From positions 3,534,001-3,598,000 of the forward strand of contig NZ_RAPV01000001.1 in the NCBI RefSeq assembly GCF_003610295.1: a stretch of DNA of 64,000 nucleotides, written 5' to 3'. Below the pieces are notes generated by a model, which saw nothing but the letters and a program-made list of their open reading frames with translations, was not told where the DNA came from and did not search any database. A program made the position numbers and the translations under genes. Every line of letters begins with the position of its first letter. Position 1 is the first letter of the stretch. This stretch comes from Paraburkholderia sp. BL23I1N1 (GTDB taxonomy: Bacteria; Pseudomonadota; Gammaproteobacteria; Burkholderiales; Burkholderiaceae). This document shows positions 20,339 through 30,772 of this stretch, one piece after another.

Positions 20339-21522
20339 GCGAGACGACGCAAACCGCCGGTGCACAAGGCGAGAACGAACTTAAAAGCGGCTTCAAACCG
20401 AAGAAATCCGTTGCGCTGTCCGGCGTGACGGCGGGCAACACTGCGCTCTGCACGGTCGGCAAGACCGGCAACGACCTGCACTACCGCGGCTACGACATTC
20501 TCGACATCGCCGGTGCATGCGAATTCGAAGAGATCGCGTATCTGCTGGTCCACGAAAAGCTGCCCACGCAAGCCGAACTGACGGCCTACAAGACGAAGCT
20601 CAAGGCGCTGCGCGGCCTGCCCGCGAACGTCAAGGCCGCGCTGGAATGGATTCCGGCCGCCGCTCACCCGATGGATGTGATGCGTACCGGCGTATCGGTG
20701 CTCGGCACCGTGCTGCCGGAGAAGGACGACCACAACCTGGCGGGCGCACGCGACATCGCCGACAAGCTGATGGCCTCGCTCGGCTCGATGCTGCTGTACT
20801 GGTACCACTATTCGCACAACGGCAAGCGCATCGAAGTCGAAACCGACGACGACTCGATCGGCGGCCACTTCCTGCACCTGCTGCACGGTGTGGCGCCGTC
20901 GAAAGCATGGGTCGACGCGATGCATGTGTCGCTGAACCTGTACGCCGAGCATGAATTCAACGCTTCGACGTTCACCGGCCGCGTGATCGCGGGCACGGGC
21001 TCGGACATCTACTCGGCGATCACCGGCGCGATCGGCGCGTTGCGCGGCCCGAAGCACGGCGGCGCGAACGAAGCCGCGTTCGAGATCCAGTCGCGTTATC
21101 AGACGCCAGATGAGGCTGAAGCCGACATCCGCCGTCGCGTTGAAAACAAGGACGTGGTGATCGGTTTCGGTCACCCGGTGTACACGATTTCGGACCCGCG
21201 CAACAAGGTCATCAAGGACGTCGCGAAGCAGCTCTCGAAGGAAGCGGGCAACCTGAAGCTGTTCAACATCGCCGAACGACTTGAAACAGTGATGGCAGAT
21301 GTGAAAAAGATGTTTCCAAATCTCGACTGGTTCAGCGCGGTTTCGTATCACATGATGGGCGTGCCGACGGCGATGTTCACGCCGTTGTTCGTGATCGCCC
21401 GCACGGCTGGCTGGAGCGCGCACATTATCGAGCAGCGGATCGACAACAAGATCATTCGTCCGAGCGCAAATTACACCGGTCCCGAGAATTTGAAGTTCGT
21501 GCCGCTAAATAGGAGAAAATAG
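20335..21522 (+). CDS. prpC: 2-Methylcitrate synthase
   Basis: Citrate-synthase-fold enzyme of 395 aa from the ATG at 20335 (strong AGGAGATTGCGGGAG upstream). It is the short type I length, and its N-terminal segment ([13 protein letters not shown]) and YRGYDILD are typical of PrpC. Catalytic residues lie in [13 protein letters not shown] and [12 protein letters not shown]. It condenses propionyl-CoA with oxaloacetate, and such enzymes often use acetyl-CoA as well. With prpD and acnA downstream it could give most of a methylcitrate cycle; prpB is absent here. Confidence 0.93.
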   Translation: MSETTQTAGAQGENELKSGFKPKKSVALSGVTAGNTALCTVGKTGNDLHYRGYDILDIAGACEFEEIAYLLVHEKLPTQAELTAYKTKLKALRGLPANVKAALEWIPAAAHPMDVMRTGVSVLGTVLPEKDDHNLAGARDIADKLMASLGSMLLYWYHYSHNGKRIEVETDDDSIGGHFLHLLHGVAPSKAWVDAMHVSLNLYAEHEFNASTFTGRVIAGTGSDIYSAITGAIGALRGPKHGGANEAAFEIQSRYQTPDEAEADIRRRVENKDVVIGFGHPVYTISDPRNKVIKDVAKQLSKEAGNLKLFNIAERLETVMADVKKMFPNLDWFSAVSYHMMGVPTAMFTPLFVIARTAGWSAHIIEQRIDNKIIRPSANYTGPENLKFVPLNRRK

Positions 21523-21626
21523 CGGTCGCTGTGCGCTTTCGAAGCGCGTGCAGTTCAACCCTCGCGGTTGCCAGGACCGGTAGCCCGCGTGCTGTTCACT
21601 GAAATTAGATAGAAAGGTTCTCCACC

Positions 21627-22133
21627 ATGAAGAAGCTGATGATCGCCGCCGTGATTGGCGCCCTGTCCACGACGATGCTGTCCGTCGCGACTGACGCAGT
21701 CGCACAAACGGCGACCACCACCGCAAAGCCCGCTACCAAGGCTGTGGCGAAGCGCCCGCAACCGAAGCGCCTGATCAAGCGCAAGGCGAATCCGGCCAAG
21801 GAAGCGAAGGTCGATCCGGTGCCGGAAGGCTCGGAAAAGTGGTCGTGCAACGAAGGTCTGGCATTCGACCTGAAGGGCGACATGAAGCGTGACCAGATCG
21901 TCACGGTTCACTGGGCGAACAAAAACTACAATCTGCCGCGCGAAGCGACCACCACGGGCGCAGACCGTTTCCACGACGCCGCATCGGGTATGGACCTGGT
22001 CGTGATCCCGACGAAGGCAATGTTGTTCTCGGATAAGGACAGCTCGCGTCTGGCCGACGAATGCAAGACGGCCGCCATGACTCAAGGCGCACCGGCTCCG
22101 ACGCAATCGAACGCGATCAACAAGACCAACTAA
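21627..22133 (+). CDS. Secreted MliC-like protein (possible lysozyme inhibitor fold)
   Basis: A 168-aa exported protein. It has a Sec signal peptide [20 protein letters not shown]... with cleavage after AVAQ or nearby. A basic Thr/Lys/Pro linker is followed by a domain from about residue 70: [11 protein letters not shown], then [17 protein letters not shown], then [17 protein letters not shown]. The Cys at the start and end of the domain and the beta-strand pattern resemble MliC/PliC inhibitors of C-type lysozyme, but the match is by eye. It lies between prpC and prpD, in the same direction, with spacers of 104 and 25 bp. Confidence 0.65.
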   Translation: MKKLMIAAVIGALSTTMLSVATDAVAQTATTTAKPATKAVAKRPQPKRLIKRKANPAKEAKVDPVPEGSEKWSCNEGLAFDLKGDMKRDQIVTVHWANKNYNLPREATTTGADRFHDAASGMDLVVIPTKAMLFSDKDSSRLADECKTAAMTQGAPAPTQSNAINKTN

Positions 22134-22158
22134 TCCGTTACATCAGGAAAGCACCCCG

Positions 22159-23610
22159 ATGTCCGCTCCGATTTCCAACGTACGACCCGATCCGGACCCA
22201 GTCCTGGTCGATATCGTCGATTACGTGCTGGATTTCCCGATCGACAGCACGCTCGCGCTGGACACCGCGCGTAACTGCATGATCGATACGCTCGGTTGCG
22301 GACTCGAGGCGCTCACCTACCCGGCCTGCACCAAGCTGATGGGACCGATCGTGCCTGGCACGATCGTCCCCAACGGCGCGAAGGTGCCGGGCACGTCGTT
22401 CCAGCTGGACCCGGTTCAGGCCGCCTTCAACATCGGCGCGATGATCCGCTGGCTGGACTTCAACGACACCTGGCTGGCCGCCGAATGGGGTCATCCGTCG
22501 GATAACCTCGGCGGGATTCTGGCAACGGCCGACTGGCTCTCGCGCAGTGCCATCGCAGCGGGCAAACAGCCGCTGACGATGAAAGACGTGTTGATCGCCA
22601 TGATCAAGGCGCACGAAATTCAAGGCTGTATCGCGCTCGAAAACTCGTTCAACAAGGTCGGGCTCGATCACGTGCTGCTGGTGAAGCTGGCTTCCACCGC
22701 CGTGGTCGGCCAGCTGATTGGTTTGACCCGCGACGAGTTGATCAATGCGGTATCGCAGGCGTTTGTCGATGGGCATGCGTTGCGCACGTATCGTCACGCA
22801 CCGAATACCGGCTCGCGCAAGTCGTGGGCGGCGGGCGATGCAACTTCGCGCGCGGTGCGGCTCGCGCTTATCGCGAGGACCGGCGAGATGGGCTATCCGT
22901 CGGTGCTCACCGCGAAGACGTGGGGCTTTTACGATGTCCTGTTCAAGGGCAATGCGTTCAAGTTTCAGCGTCCGTACGGCTCGTACGTGATGGAAAACGT
23001 GCTCTTCAAAATTTCGTTTCCGGCAGAATTCCATGCGCAAACGGCGGTGGAAGCGGCCATGAAGCTGCACGCGCAGCTCGCCGCTCAAGGCAAGCGCGTC
23101 GAAGACATCAGCAAGATCACGATCCGCACCCACGAAGCCGCGCTCCGCATCATCGACAAGAAAGGCCCCCTGAACAATCCGGCCGACCGCGATCATTGCA
23201 TCCAGTACATGATCGCCGTGCCGTTGATCCATGGCCGTCTGACGGCCATGGATTATGAAGATTCGATCGCGCAGGACGCGCGTATCGATGTGCTGCGCGC
23301 CAAAATGGCATGTGTCGAAGACGCGCGGTTCACGAAGGATTACCACGATCCGGAGAAGCGTTCGATCGCCAATGCACTGACGATCGAATTCAACGACGGC
23401 TCGAAGTTCGACGAAGTTGTAGTCGAATACCCGATCGGTCACAAGCGTCGTCGCGAAGACGGGATTCCGTTGCTGGTCGAGAAGTTCAAGACCAACCTCG
23501 CGCGCCGCTTTCCGGTCAAGCAACAACTGGCGATTCTCGACGTGTCGCTGGATCAGGCAAGGCTTGAAGCCATGCCGGTCAATGAATACGTCGATCTGTA
23601 CGTCATCTAG
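22159..23610 (+). CDS. prpD: 2-Methylcitrate dehydratase (MmgE/PrpD family)
   Basis: A 483-aa cofactor-free dehydratase, the length of E. coli PrpD. It converts 2-methylcitrate to 2-methyl-cis-aconitate and may also act on citrate. Family landmarks include [23 protein letters not shown] near 95-120 and the [18 protein letters not shown] segment near 225. It lies 46 bp before acnA. Confidence 0.93.
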   Translation: MSAPISNVRPDPDPVLVDIVDYVLDFPIDSTLALDTARNCMIDTLGCGLEALTYPACTKLMGPIVPGTIVPNGAKVPGTSFQLDPVQAAFNIGAMIRWLDFNDTWLAAEWGHPSDNLGGILATADWLSRSAIAAGKQPLTMKDVLIAMIKAHEIQGCIALENSFNKVGLDHVLLVKLASTAVVGQLIGLTRDELINAVSQAFVDGHALRTYRHAPNTGSRKSWAAGDATSRAVRLALIARTGEMGYPSVLTAKTWGFYDVLFKGNAFKFQRPYGSYVMENVLFKISFPAEFHAQTAVEAAMKLHAQLAAQGKRVEDISKITIRTHEAALRIIDKKGPLNNPADRDHCIQYMIAVPLIHGRLTAMDYEDSIAQDARIDVLRAKMACVEDARFTKDYHDPEKRSIANALTIEFNDGSKFDEVVVEYPIGHKRRREDGIPLLVEKFKTNLARRFPVKQQLAILDVSLDQARLEAMPVNEYVDLYVI

Positions 23611-23655
23611 TCAAGTTAAGTACTGTAGTTCCGCGATCAAACCAAGGAAAACACC

Positions 23656-26373
23656 ATGGCCCACAACCTCCACAAAACGCTCAAGGAATTCGACAGCGGT
23701 TCCGGCAAAGGCAAGTTCTACTCCCTGCCGCAACTCGGCAAGGCACTGAACATCAAGATCGACCGCCTGCCGGTTTCGATCCGTATCGTGCTGGAATCGG
23801 TGCTGCGTAACTACGACGGCAAGAAGATCGCCGAAGAACACATCGAGCAACTCGCGAACTGGAAGCCGACGGCTGCACGCGTCGACGAAATCCCGTTCGT
23901 CGTGTCGCGCGTCGTGCTGCAAGACTTTACCGGCGTGCCGCTGCTCGCCGACATCGCTGCAATGCGCGGTGTCGCGAAACACATGGGCAAGGATCCGAAG
24001 TCGATCGAACCGCTGGTCCCGGTCGATCTCGTGGTCGACCACTCGGTGCAGATCGATCACTTCCGTGAAAAGAACGCGCTCGATCTGAACATGAAACTGG
24101 AATTCCAGCGCAACAACGAGCGCTACCAGTTCATGAAGTGGGGCATGCAGGCATTCGACACGTTCAAGGTCGTGCCGCCGGGCGTCGGTATCGTTCACCA
24201 GGTGAACCTGGAATATCTCGCACGCGGCGTGCACAAGAAGGCCGAAGGCTCGGACACGGTCTACTACCCGGATTCGCTGGTCGGCACCGACAGCCACACC
24301 ACGATGATTAACGGTATTGGCGTGGTGGGCTGGGGCGTGGGCGGTATTGAAGCTGAAGCCGGCATGCTCGGCCAGCCGGTGTACTTCCTGACGCCGGACG
24401 TGGTGGGCGTTGAACTGAAGGGCAAGCTGCGCGAAGGTCTGACTGCGACCGACCTGGTTCTGACGGTGACCGAACTGCTGCGCAAGGAAAAGGTTGTCGG
24501 CAAGTTCGTTGAGTTCTTCGGCGAAGGCACGAAGTCGCTGTCGCTGCCGGATCGCGCAACGATCGGCAACATGGCGCCGGAATACGGCGCAACCATGGGC
24601 TTCTTCCCGGTCGACGAAAAAACCATCGACTACTTCAAGGGCACAGGCCGCACTGACGCAGAAATCTCCGCCTTCGAAAACTACTTCAAAGCGCAGGGTC
24701 TGTTCGGTATTCCGAAGGCTGGCCAGATCGACTACACAAAGGTCGTCACGCTGGATCTCGGCACGGTGACGCCGTCGCTGGCAGGTCCGAAGCGCCCGCA
24801 AGACCGTATCGAAATCGGTCACGTGAAGTCGACCTTCAGCGACCTGTTCTCGAAGCCGGTTGCAGAAAACGGCTTTGCGAAGAAGGAAGCCGATCTGGAC
24901 GCGCAATACACGACGAGCAACGGCGTCGACGTGAAGAACGGCGACATCCTGATCGCCGCCATCACGTCGTGCACGAACACGTCGAACCCGAGCGTGCTAC
25001 TGGCCGCCGGCCTGCTGGCCAAGAAGGCGGTGGAAGCCGGTCTGACGGTCGCTCCGCACATCAAGACGTCGCTGGCTCCGGGATCGCGTATCGTCACGGA
25101 ATACCTGACGAAGACCGACTTGATGAAGTACCTCGACAAGCTCGGTTTCACGCTGGCCGCTTACGGTTGCACGACCTGTATCGGTAACGCAGGCGACCTG
25201 ACGCCGGAACTGAACGAAGCGATTACGAAGAACGACATCGTCGCGGCAGCGGTTCTGTCGGGCAACCGTAACTTCGAAGCGCGTATTCACCCGAACATCC
25301 GCGCGAACTTCCTGGCTTCGCCGCCGCTGGTTGTGGCTTACGCGATCGCCGGCAACATCACGCGCGACCTGATGACCGAACCGGTCGGCAAGGGTAAGGG
25401 CGGCAAGGACATCTACCTGGGCGACATCTGGCCGACCAGCGAAGAAGTCGACGCCCTGCTCAAGTTCGCGCTGGACGCAGATGCGTTCCGCAAGAACTAC
25501 TCGTCGCTGACCAAGAAGGGCGACCTGTGGAGCAAGATCGAAGGCGAAGAAGGTCAAGTCTACGACTGGCCGAAGTCGACCTACATCGCAGAGCCGCCGT
25601 TCTTCGGCAAGGACTTCTCGATGACGCCGGCCGACAGCATCGCGGCTGTGAAGGACGCACGCGCACTGGGCATCTTCGGTGACTCGGTCACGACCGACCA
25701 CATCAGCCCGGCAGGCTCGATCAAGGAAGATTCGCCGGCAGGCAAGTGGCTGAAGGCAAACGGCGTGCAGAAGGCCGACTTCAACAGCTACGGCTCGCGC
25801 CGCGGCAACCACGACGTGATGATGCGCGGCACGTTCGCCAACGTCCGGATCAAGAACCTGATGATCCCGGCGAAGGCAGACGGCTCGCGCGTGGAAGGCG
25901 GCCTGACGATTCACCAGCCGAGCGGCGAACAAGAGTCGATCTATGACGCAGCGATGAAGTACATCGACGCCGGCACGCCGACTGTTGTGTTTGCTGGTGA
26001 AGAGTACGGTACGGGCTCGTCGCGTGACTGGGCTGCGAAGGGTACGCAACTGCTGGGCGTGAAGGCCGTGGTCGCACGCAGCTTCGAGCGGATTCACCGT
26101 TCGAACCTGGTCGGCATGGGCGTGCTGCCGCTGCAGTTCAAGGGCTCGGATAGCGTGCAATCGCTCGGTATTACCGGCGAAGAAACGTTCGACATCGAAG
26201 GCCTTGGCGCTGACTTCAAGCCGCAGCAAGAAGTGACGCTGGTGATTCGCGGCAAGGACGGCAAGGAGAAGCGTGTCGCCGTGCTGCTGCGTATCGATAC
26301 GCCGATCGAAGTGGACTACTACAAGCACGGCGGGATTCTGCCGTTCGTGCTGCGTTCGCTGCTGGCTGCTTAA
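23656..26373 (+). CDS. acnA: Aconitate hydratase A
   Basis: Isomerises citrate and isocitrate, and probably hydrates 2-methyl-cis-aconitate. The 905-aa length and IRP-like sequence fit AcnA. [4Fe-4S] ligands are in [11 protein letters not shown] and [11 protein letters not shown], and the C-terminal swivel domain carries [16 protein letters not shown]. It is the last gene of the plus-strand block and is followed by two hairpins. AcnA-type rather than AcnD-type sequence and the absence of prpF argue for PrpD doing the dehydration step. Confidence 0.97.
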   Translation: MAHNLHKTLKEFDSGSGKGKFYSLPQLGKALNIKIDRLPVSIRIVLESVLRNYDGKKIAEEHIEQLANWKPTAARVDEIPFVVSRVVLQDFTGVPLLADIAAMRGVAKHMGKDPKSIEPLVPVDLVVDHSVQIDHFREKNALDLNMKLEFQRNNERYQFMKWGMQAFDTFKVVPPGVGIVHQVNLEYLARGVHKKAEGSDTVYYPDSLVGTDSHTTMINGIGVVGWGVGGIEAEAGMLGQPVYFLTPDVVGVELKGKLREGLTATDLVLTVTELLRKEKVVGKFVEFFGEGTKSLSLPDRATIGNMAPEYGATMGFFPVDEKTIDYFKGTGRTDAEISAFENYFKAQGLFGIPKAGQIDYTKVVTLDLGTVTPSLAGPKRPQDRIEIGHVKSTFSDLFSKPVAENGFAKKEADLDAQYTTSNGVDVKNGDILIAAITSCTNTSNPSVLLAAGLLAKKAVEAGLTVAPHIKTSLAPGSRIVTEYLTKTDLMKYLDKLGFTLAAYGCTTCIGNAGDLTPELNEAITKNDIVAAAVLSGNRNFEARIHPNIRANFLASPPLVVAYAIAGNITRDLMTEPVGKGKGGKDIYLGDIWPTSEEVDALLKFALDADAFRKNYSSLTKKGDLWSKIEGEEGQVYDWPKSTYIAEPPFFGKDFSMTPADSIAAVKDARALGIFGDSVTTDHISPAGSIKEDSPAGKWLKANGVQKADFNSYGSRRGNHDVMMRGTFANVRIKNLMIPAKADGSRVEGGLTIHQPSGEQESIYDAAMKYIDAGTPTVVFAGEEYGTGSSRDWAAKGTQLLGVKAVVARSFERIHRSNLVGMGVLPLQFKGSDSVQSLGITGEETFDIEGLGADFKPQQEVTLVIRGKDGKEKRVAVLLRIDTPIEVDYYKHGGILPFVLRSLLAA

Positions 26374-26420
26374 GTTAAGGCTTGATGCGTTAAGCAGACG
26401 CGAATGTAGTTTTGCAGGTG

Positions 26421-26479
26421 CTGCGTCCTTGTGGAAGGACGCAGCCGATTTGAAGCCCGGCTTTGGCCGGGCTTTTTTT
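26421..26479 (+). terminator. Double hairpin and terminator after acnA
   Basis: The first stem CTGCGTCCTT / AAGGACGCAG (26421-26444) is a perfect 10-bp hairpin. The second, AAGCCCGGC / GCCGGGCTT (26453-26474), is followed by TTTTTTC and is a standard intrinsic terminator. Confidence 0.9.
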
Positions 26480-26693
26480 CGTGCGTGTCTGGTCGCCGCA
26501 ACCTTCGTCGGCCCATATCACCAGCGACTTGTTGACCAGGCGCTTGCACGCATTGCAACGCCGTTTCTGCCGACTTGCGCAATTTCCCCTGGATTTCTGG
26601 CAAACGCTTTTCAGCAGAGGTGAAACTACGCGCCCATGCCTCGTGCCCGGCCTGAATCAGTTCGACTTCGGCACACGCGAGAGGCTGTTGCGC
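26480..26693. other. Non-coding gap between converging genes
   Basis: Beyond the acnA terminator I see no gene, repeat or structured element before the stop of the minus-strand hypothetical gene. Confidence 0.5.
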
Positions 26694-27185
26694 CTAAGGA
26701 CATTGAGCGGTGGCAGGATCGGCCTTGATGGTATTGACGATTTCCCACAGATCAGGACGCACCGTCGACACGGTTCGCAAAACCGGGTTAGCAGCGGACA
26801 ACGGCGTGCAGTTTTCGAGACTCATTGTGATCATCGCAGCCTGGCCGATCGCTTCTTCAACGAAGCCCCAGTGATCGTTAGCCTGCCGTGCCTGCTGACC
26901 GGCGTCGATCCAGCACTGGGCCTTTGCTTGAAAGTAGCCAGCCTTGTCGCCCGGCAATTGATCGAGCCGCTGTTGCAACGATACCAGCGCAGTGCCACTA
27001 CTGACGATCGGCGCGTAGGCGCCGACCCATTGCGCGTTTGCCGCGCCTGCTGCTTCGTCCTGCGATGCCCCGATTCCCGTTTTCAAGACCGTGGCATCTT
27101 CAATACCGAGACGCTCACGCGCGGCGTGGTCCGCGCAGCATGACAAGGCCAGGGCAATCGCTAGCACCGTTAGCTGAAATTTCAT
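26694..27185 (-). CDS. Exported hypothetical protein resembling the N-terminal part of Burkholderia OmpA-like proteins
   Basis: A 163-aa protein with an N-terminal signal MKFQLTVLAIALALSCC; the Cys pair suggests a lipoprotein, but the lipobox is weak. The helical segment with YFQAKAQCWIDAGQQARQAND and GFVEEAIGQA resembles the region before the peptidoglycan-binding OmpA domain in some Burkholderia proteins. Here the protein stops after TVRPDLWEIVNTIKAD with no OmpA domain. It may be a stand-alone relative or a truncated one. No partner gene is evident. Confidence 0.6.
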   Translation of the reverse strand: MKFQLTVLAIALALSCCADHAARERLGIEDATVLKTGIGASQDEAAGAANAQWVGAYAPIVSSGTALVSLQQRLDQLPGDKAGYFQAKAQCWIDAGQQARQANDHWGFVEEAIGQAAMITMSLENCTPLSAANPVLRTVSTVRPDLWEIVNTIKADPATAQCP

Positions 27186-27335
27186 TGCTTTTCTGCGCCG
27201 AGCGCATCTTCTTTGAGAAGGCTCTGAGTATGAAGAGACGCAGACGGTGACGGAATGGGAACATTCTTAGAATCATGTCGGAAAATCTACGCGTTGACAT
27301 TCAGGTGGCATAACGGCTGTCATCCGGTGCGAAAG

Positions 27336-28175
27336 TCACGCCTTCACCGCCCGCGCCGCATTCCTGCCTCGCAGCCACTCGAGCGCCAGCAACAGGCTGG
27401 TGGAAAATACGATCAGAATCGTCGCCAGCGCCGCAATCGTCGGGCTGATGTTCTCGCGAATACCGGTAAACATCTGACGCGGCAACGTCGTCTGATCCGC
27501 TCCTGCCAGGAAGAGCGTCACGACCACTTCATCGAACGATGTCGCGAACGCAAACAACGCACCCGATATCACACCCGGCGCAATCACCGGCAACGTGATG
27601 CGAAAGAACGTCTTTACCGGATTCGCACCCAACGACAAACTGGCGCGCACGAGGTTGTAGTTGAAGCCTTGCAACGTCGCTGCCACCGTCGTCACAACAA
27701 ACGGCACGCCCAGCGACGCGTGCGCAAGAATCAGCCCGATATACGTATTCGCCAATCCAAGCGGCGCAAAGAACAGATACATGCCGACGCCGACCACTAC
27801 CACTGGCACGATCATCGGCGAAATCAGAATCGCCATTAGCAGTGCCTTGCCGCGGAAGTTCGCTTTGGTCAAGCCAATCGCGGCCAACGTGCCGAGCACC
27901 GTCGCGACCACCGTCGCCGACGGCGCCACGATAAAGCTATTCTTCGCCGCCATACGCCATTCGTCGGACGCAATCAGGTTCTGATACCAGCGCAGCGACC
28001 ATCCCGGAATCGGATACACCAGAAACGTGCTCGACGAAAACGACAACGGCACAATCGCCAGCACCGGCAGGATCAGATACAGCAGCGTGAGCACGGCAAG
28101 CGCGCGCAGCGCGAAATACCACACGCGTTCAACCATCGACGTATGCGGTGCGAACAAGGGCTTGGCAAGTTTCAT
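27336..28175 (-). CDS. ABC transporter permease (PotC type)
   Basis: A 279-aa inner-membrane permease of the binding-protein-dependent polyamine/iron/opine group, with about six transmembrane helices. The EAA-type loop is near residue 175 (ASLSLGANPVKTFFRITLPVIAPG). GGAGC lies before the ATG. It is the last gene of a four-gene ATPase, binding protein, permease, permease run, 24 bp after the PotB-type gene. Substrate is probably putrescine/spermidine or a related cation, inferred from family only. Confidence 0.92.
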   Translation of the reverse strand: MKLAKPLFAPHTSMVERVWYFALRALAVLTLLYLILPVLAIVPLSFSSSTFLVYPIPGWSLRWYQNLIASDEWRMAAKNSFIVAPSATVVATVLGTLAAIGLTKANFRGKALLMAILISPMIVPVVVVGVGMYLFFAPLGLANTYIGLILAHASLGVPFVVTTVAATLQGFNYNLVRASLSLGANPVKTFFRITLPVIAPGVISGALFAFATSFDEVVVTLFLAGADQTTLPRQMFTGIRENISPTIAALATILIVFSTSLLLALEWLRGRNAARAVKA

Positions 28176-28199
28176 CGCGGGTAAGCTCCGTTCAGGCGA

Positions 28200-29468
28200 T
28201 CAGCCGAGGCTCAGTGAGGAACGCGTAAAGCGTCCGTAGATGACGTACAGCACGAGCGTTGCGGCCAGCAACAAGCCGCCGAGCGCGCACGCCATGCCCC
28301 AGTTGATCGTCACGTTGGTGAAGTACGCGACGTAGTAGCTGACCATCTGATCGCCCGGACCGCCGAGCAAAGCCGGCGTAATGTAGTACCCGATCGCCAG
28401 GATGAACACGAGCAGCGCGCCCGCGCCGATACCCGGATAAGTTTGCGGCACATAGACACGCCAGAAAGCCGCGAACGGATGACTGCCGAGCGAAATCGCG
28501 GCGCGCTGATAGGTCGGCGGGATCGACTTCATCACGCTGTACAGCGGCAGGATCATGAACGGCAGCAGAATGTGCGTCATCGAGATGTACACGCCCGTCC
28601 GGTTGAACAGCAGCGACAGCGGGTCATGCAATAGCCCGCTGGCGATCAGCGCCTTGTTCACCAAGCCCTCGCTTTGCAGAATCACGATCCACGCGGCGAC
28701 GCGCACGAGGATCGACGTCCAGAAGGGAATCAGCACGAGAATCATCACCAGATTCGCGCGACGATCGGACAGCGTCGAGATCCAGTAAGCGAGTGGATAG
28801 CCGAGCAGAAGCGCAAAAAACGTGACGGCTGCGCCGATCACAAACGTACGGCTGAATACGGCGAGATAGATCTGTTGGTCGGGGTCGGTCGGAATAATAT
28901 GACCGAACGCGTCCTGCTTATGGTCCAAAGAAGCCAACAGATAGAACGGCGAATATGCACCTGAATTCTTTGCGATCGCTTGCCAATAAGCGACGTCGTT
29001 CCAGCGCTCGTCGAGTTCGACGAACTTCGCGTGGATCTGGGCGGGCGTGAGGGTCAATGGCTTGCTGTTGTCGTCGGCGAACGGCATTGCGCGTGCCGAT
29101 TTCGCGACCAGAGAACGGTAGCCCGGAATTTCGACGTTCAGGCGGCGTGCCAGCGCACCCATGCCGTCGCTATCGGCGACCGCGGTCAGGTCCACAGCCA
29201 ATGCGGCGTATGCCGCGTCGGGAGGCGGCGTCTTGCGATCCCAACCACTCAATGCTTGCAGCGTATGCGGCAAGGCGCCCACCACTTCCGGATTCTGCGC
29301 GGCGCGCATCAACAGCGCGCCAATTGGCACGACAAAAATCAGCAGCAGAAAAATGGCGAGCGGTGCGATCAGCAGCAGCGCCATTGCGCGCTTTTTCGCT
29401 TCCGCTGCTTTCAGTTCTCGCTTGAGCCGAATAGTCGACTCAGGCGTTGAATCGGCGGCGATCGTCAT
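28200..29468 (-). CDS. ABC transporter permease (PotB type) with a large N-terminal periplasmic insert
   Basis: Partner permease. The ATG at 29468 gives 422 aa, well above the usual 280-310 aa. After TM1 (about 28-50, ALLLIAPLAIFLLLIFVV) comes a hydrophilic stretch of about 145 residues before the next helix (about 205-225). The remaining helices and the EAA loop (AAISLGSHPFAAFWRVYVPQ) are normal. The insert faces the periplasm if the topology is standard. The frame remains open upstream to 29588, without family support. Confidence 0.9.
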   Translation of the reverse strand: MTIAADSTPESTIRLKRELKAAEAKKRAMALLLIAPLAIFLLLIFVVPIGALLMRAAQNPEVVGALPHTLQALSGWDRKTPPPDAAYAALAVDLTAVADSDGMGALARRLNVEIPGYRSLVAKSARAMPFADDNSKPLTLTPAQIHAKFVELDERWNDVAYWQAIAKNSGAYSPFYLLASLDHKQDAFGHIIPTDPDQQIYLAVFSRTFVIGAAVTFFALLLGYPLAYWISTLSDRRANLVMILVLIPFWTSILVRVAAWIVILQSEGLVNKALIASGLLHDPLSLLFNRTGVYISMTHILLPFMILPLYSVMKSIPPTYQRAAISLGSHPFAAFWRVYVPQTYPGIGAGALLVFILAIGYYITPALLGGPGDQMVSYYVAYFTNVTINWGMACALGGLLLAATLVLYVIYGRFTRSSLSLG

Positions 29469-29598
29469 CGTAGTCACACCTCGTCTCCTGCTTTTGCGTC
29501 GTACCGCGCGCACGTCGGACCGACATGCGCGCGCTTTGCATTGCTTCGTCAAAGCGCAACTCGACTTAATCGAGCCGCGCCTCCTCACACCCAGCTAA

Positions 29599-30657
29599 TT
29601 ACTTCGAAGCCCACGACGAAAAACGTTGCTCCAGTTCATCGCCATGATCCGTCCAGAACGCGAGGTTCTGCAGCACCGCGTTCTTGCCGTTAGCAGCCGA
29701 GTTCGGCAGGTTAGCAAGCGTCTTCGCATCGAGCGCCTTGATGGCCGCCACGTTCACCGGACCGTACGCGATGTTGTGCGCGTAGTCCTGCTGCGGCTTC
29801 GACGAGATCGAATAGGCAATGTACTTCTCAGCCAGCGCCTTGTTCGGCGTGCCCTTCGGAATCGCCCAATAGTCGAGGTCGTAAATGCTGCCGTTCCACA
29901 CGACCTTGAGGTTCTTGCCTTCCTTCTGCGCGGCGTCGATCCGGCCGTTGTACGCGGTAGACATCACCACGTCACCCGCAACGAGGAATTGCGGCGGCTG
30001 TGCACCCGCTTCCCACCACTGGATATTCGGCTTCAGTTCGTCAAGCTTCTTGAACGCGCGGTCCTGGCCTTCCTTGGTGGCCAGCACCTTGTAGACGTCC
30101 TTCGGGGCCACGCCGTCGGCCATGAGCGCGAATTCGAGGTTGTAACGCGCGCCCTTGCGCATCGCGCGCTTGCCCGGGAATTTCTTCACGTCCCAGAAGT
30201 CGGCCCAGCCGGTCGGCGCGGTTTTCAGCTTGTCGGCGTTATACGCGAGCGCCGTCGACCACACGAAGAAACCCACGCCGCAGGTTTGCGGCGCTTCAGG
30301 AATCAGATCCGACTTCTTGCCGATCTTCGACCAGTCGAGTTTCTCGTACAGCCCTTCGTCACAGCCACGGCCGATGTCGCCCGATTCGACTTCCACCACG
30401 TCCCAATTCACATGCTTCGCTTCGACCATCGCCTTCACTTTGGCCTGCTCACCGTTGTATTCGACGGCGGTCACCTTGTTGCTGGTTTGCGTTTCGAACG
30501 GCTGGTTGAACGCGACCTTTTGCGCGTCGCCATTCGCGCCGCCGAAATTGACGACCGTCAGTTCGGCCGCGTTGACTTGCGCGGCGCCCAGCGCGAGCGT
30601 CACAGCACCGACAGCGATGGCGCAGCGCGATTTCCCGATCTTGCTCATGGTGCTCAT
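29599..30657 (-). CDS. Periplasmic binding protein of the polyamine-type ABC transporter
   Basis: A PotD-like solute-binding protein of 352 aa from the ATG at 30657, with AAAGGAGAG upstream. The signal peptide runs to about AAQVNAAEL. The mature sequence starts LTVVNFGGANGDAQKVAF, and ligand-cleft segments such as ISSKPQQDYAHNIAYGPVN lie near the C-terminus. It is 115 bp after the ATPase gene. The ligand is probably a small amine or amino-acid derivative, not resolved by sequence. Confidence 0.92.
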   Translation of the reverse strand: MSTMSKIGKSRCAIAVGAVTLALGAAQVNAAELTVVNFGGANGDAQKVAFNQPFETQTSNKVTAVEYNGEQAKVKAMVEAKHVNWDVVEVESGDIGRGCDEGLYEKLDWSKIGKKSDLIPEAPQTCGVGFFVWSTALAYNADKLKTAPTGWADFWDVKKFPGKRAMRKGARYNLEFALMADGVAPKDVYKVLATKEGQDRAFKKLDELKPNIQWWEAGAQPPQFLVAGDVVMSTAYNGRIDAAQKEGKNLKVVWNGSIYDLDYWAIPKGTPNKALAEKYIAYSISSKPQQDYAHNIAYGPVNVAAIKALDAKTLANLPNSAANGKNAVLQNLAFWTDHGDELEQRFSSWASK

Positions 30658-30772
30658 GGTGTATTGCTCTCCTTTGGTGGTGTGCTTCAAGCTAAGTACA
30701 GTGCGACTTGTTATGTGCTGCTTACACGAACTGCTTTTTTCCTGCGTTGAACGCCTCACGCCTCGCAAGACC

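Noticed and set aside
26694..27185. Complete OmpA-family porin
   Set aside because: Only 163 residues, without the peptidoglycan-binding OmpA domain.
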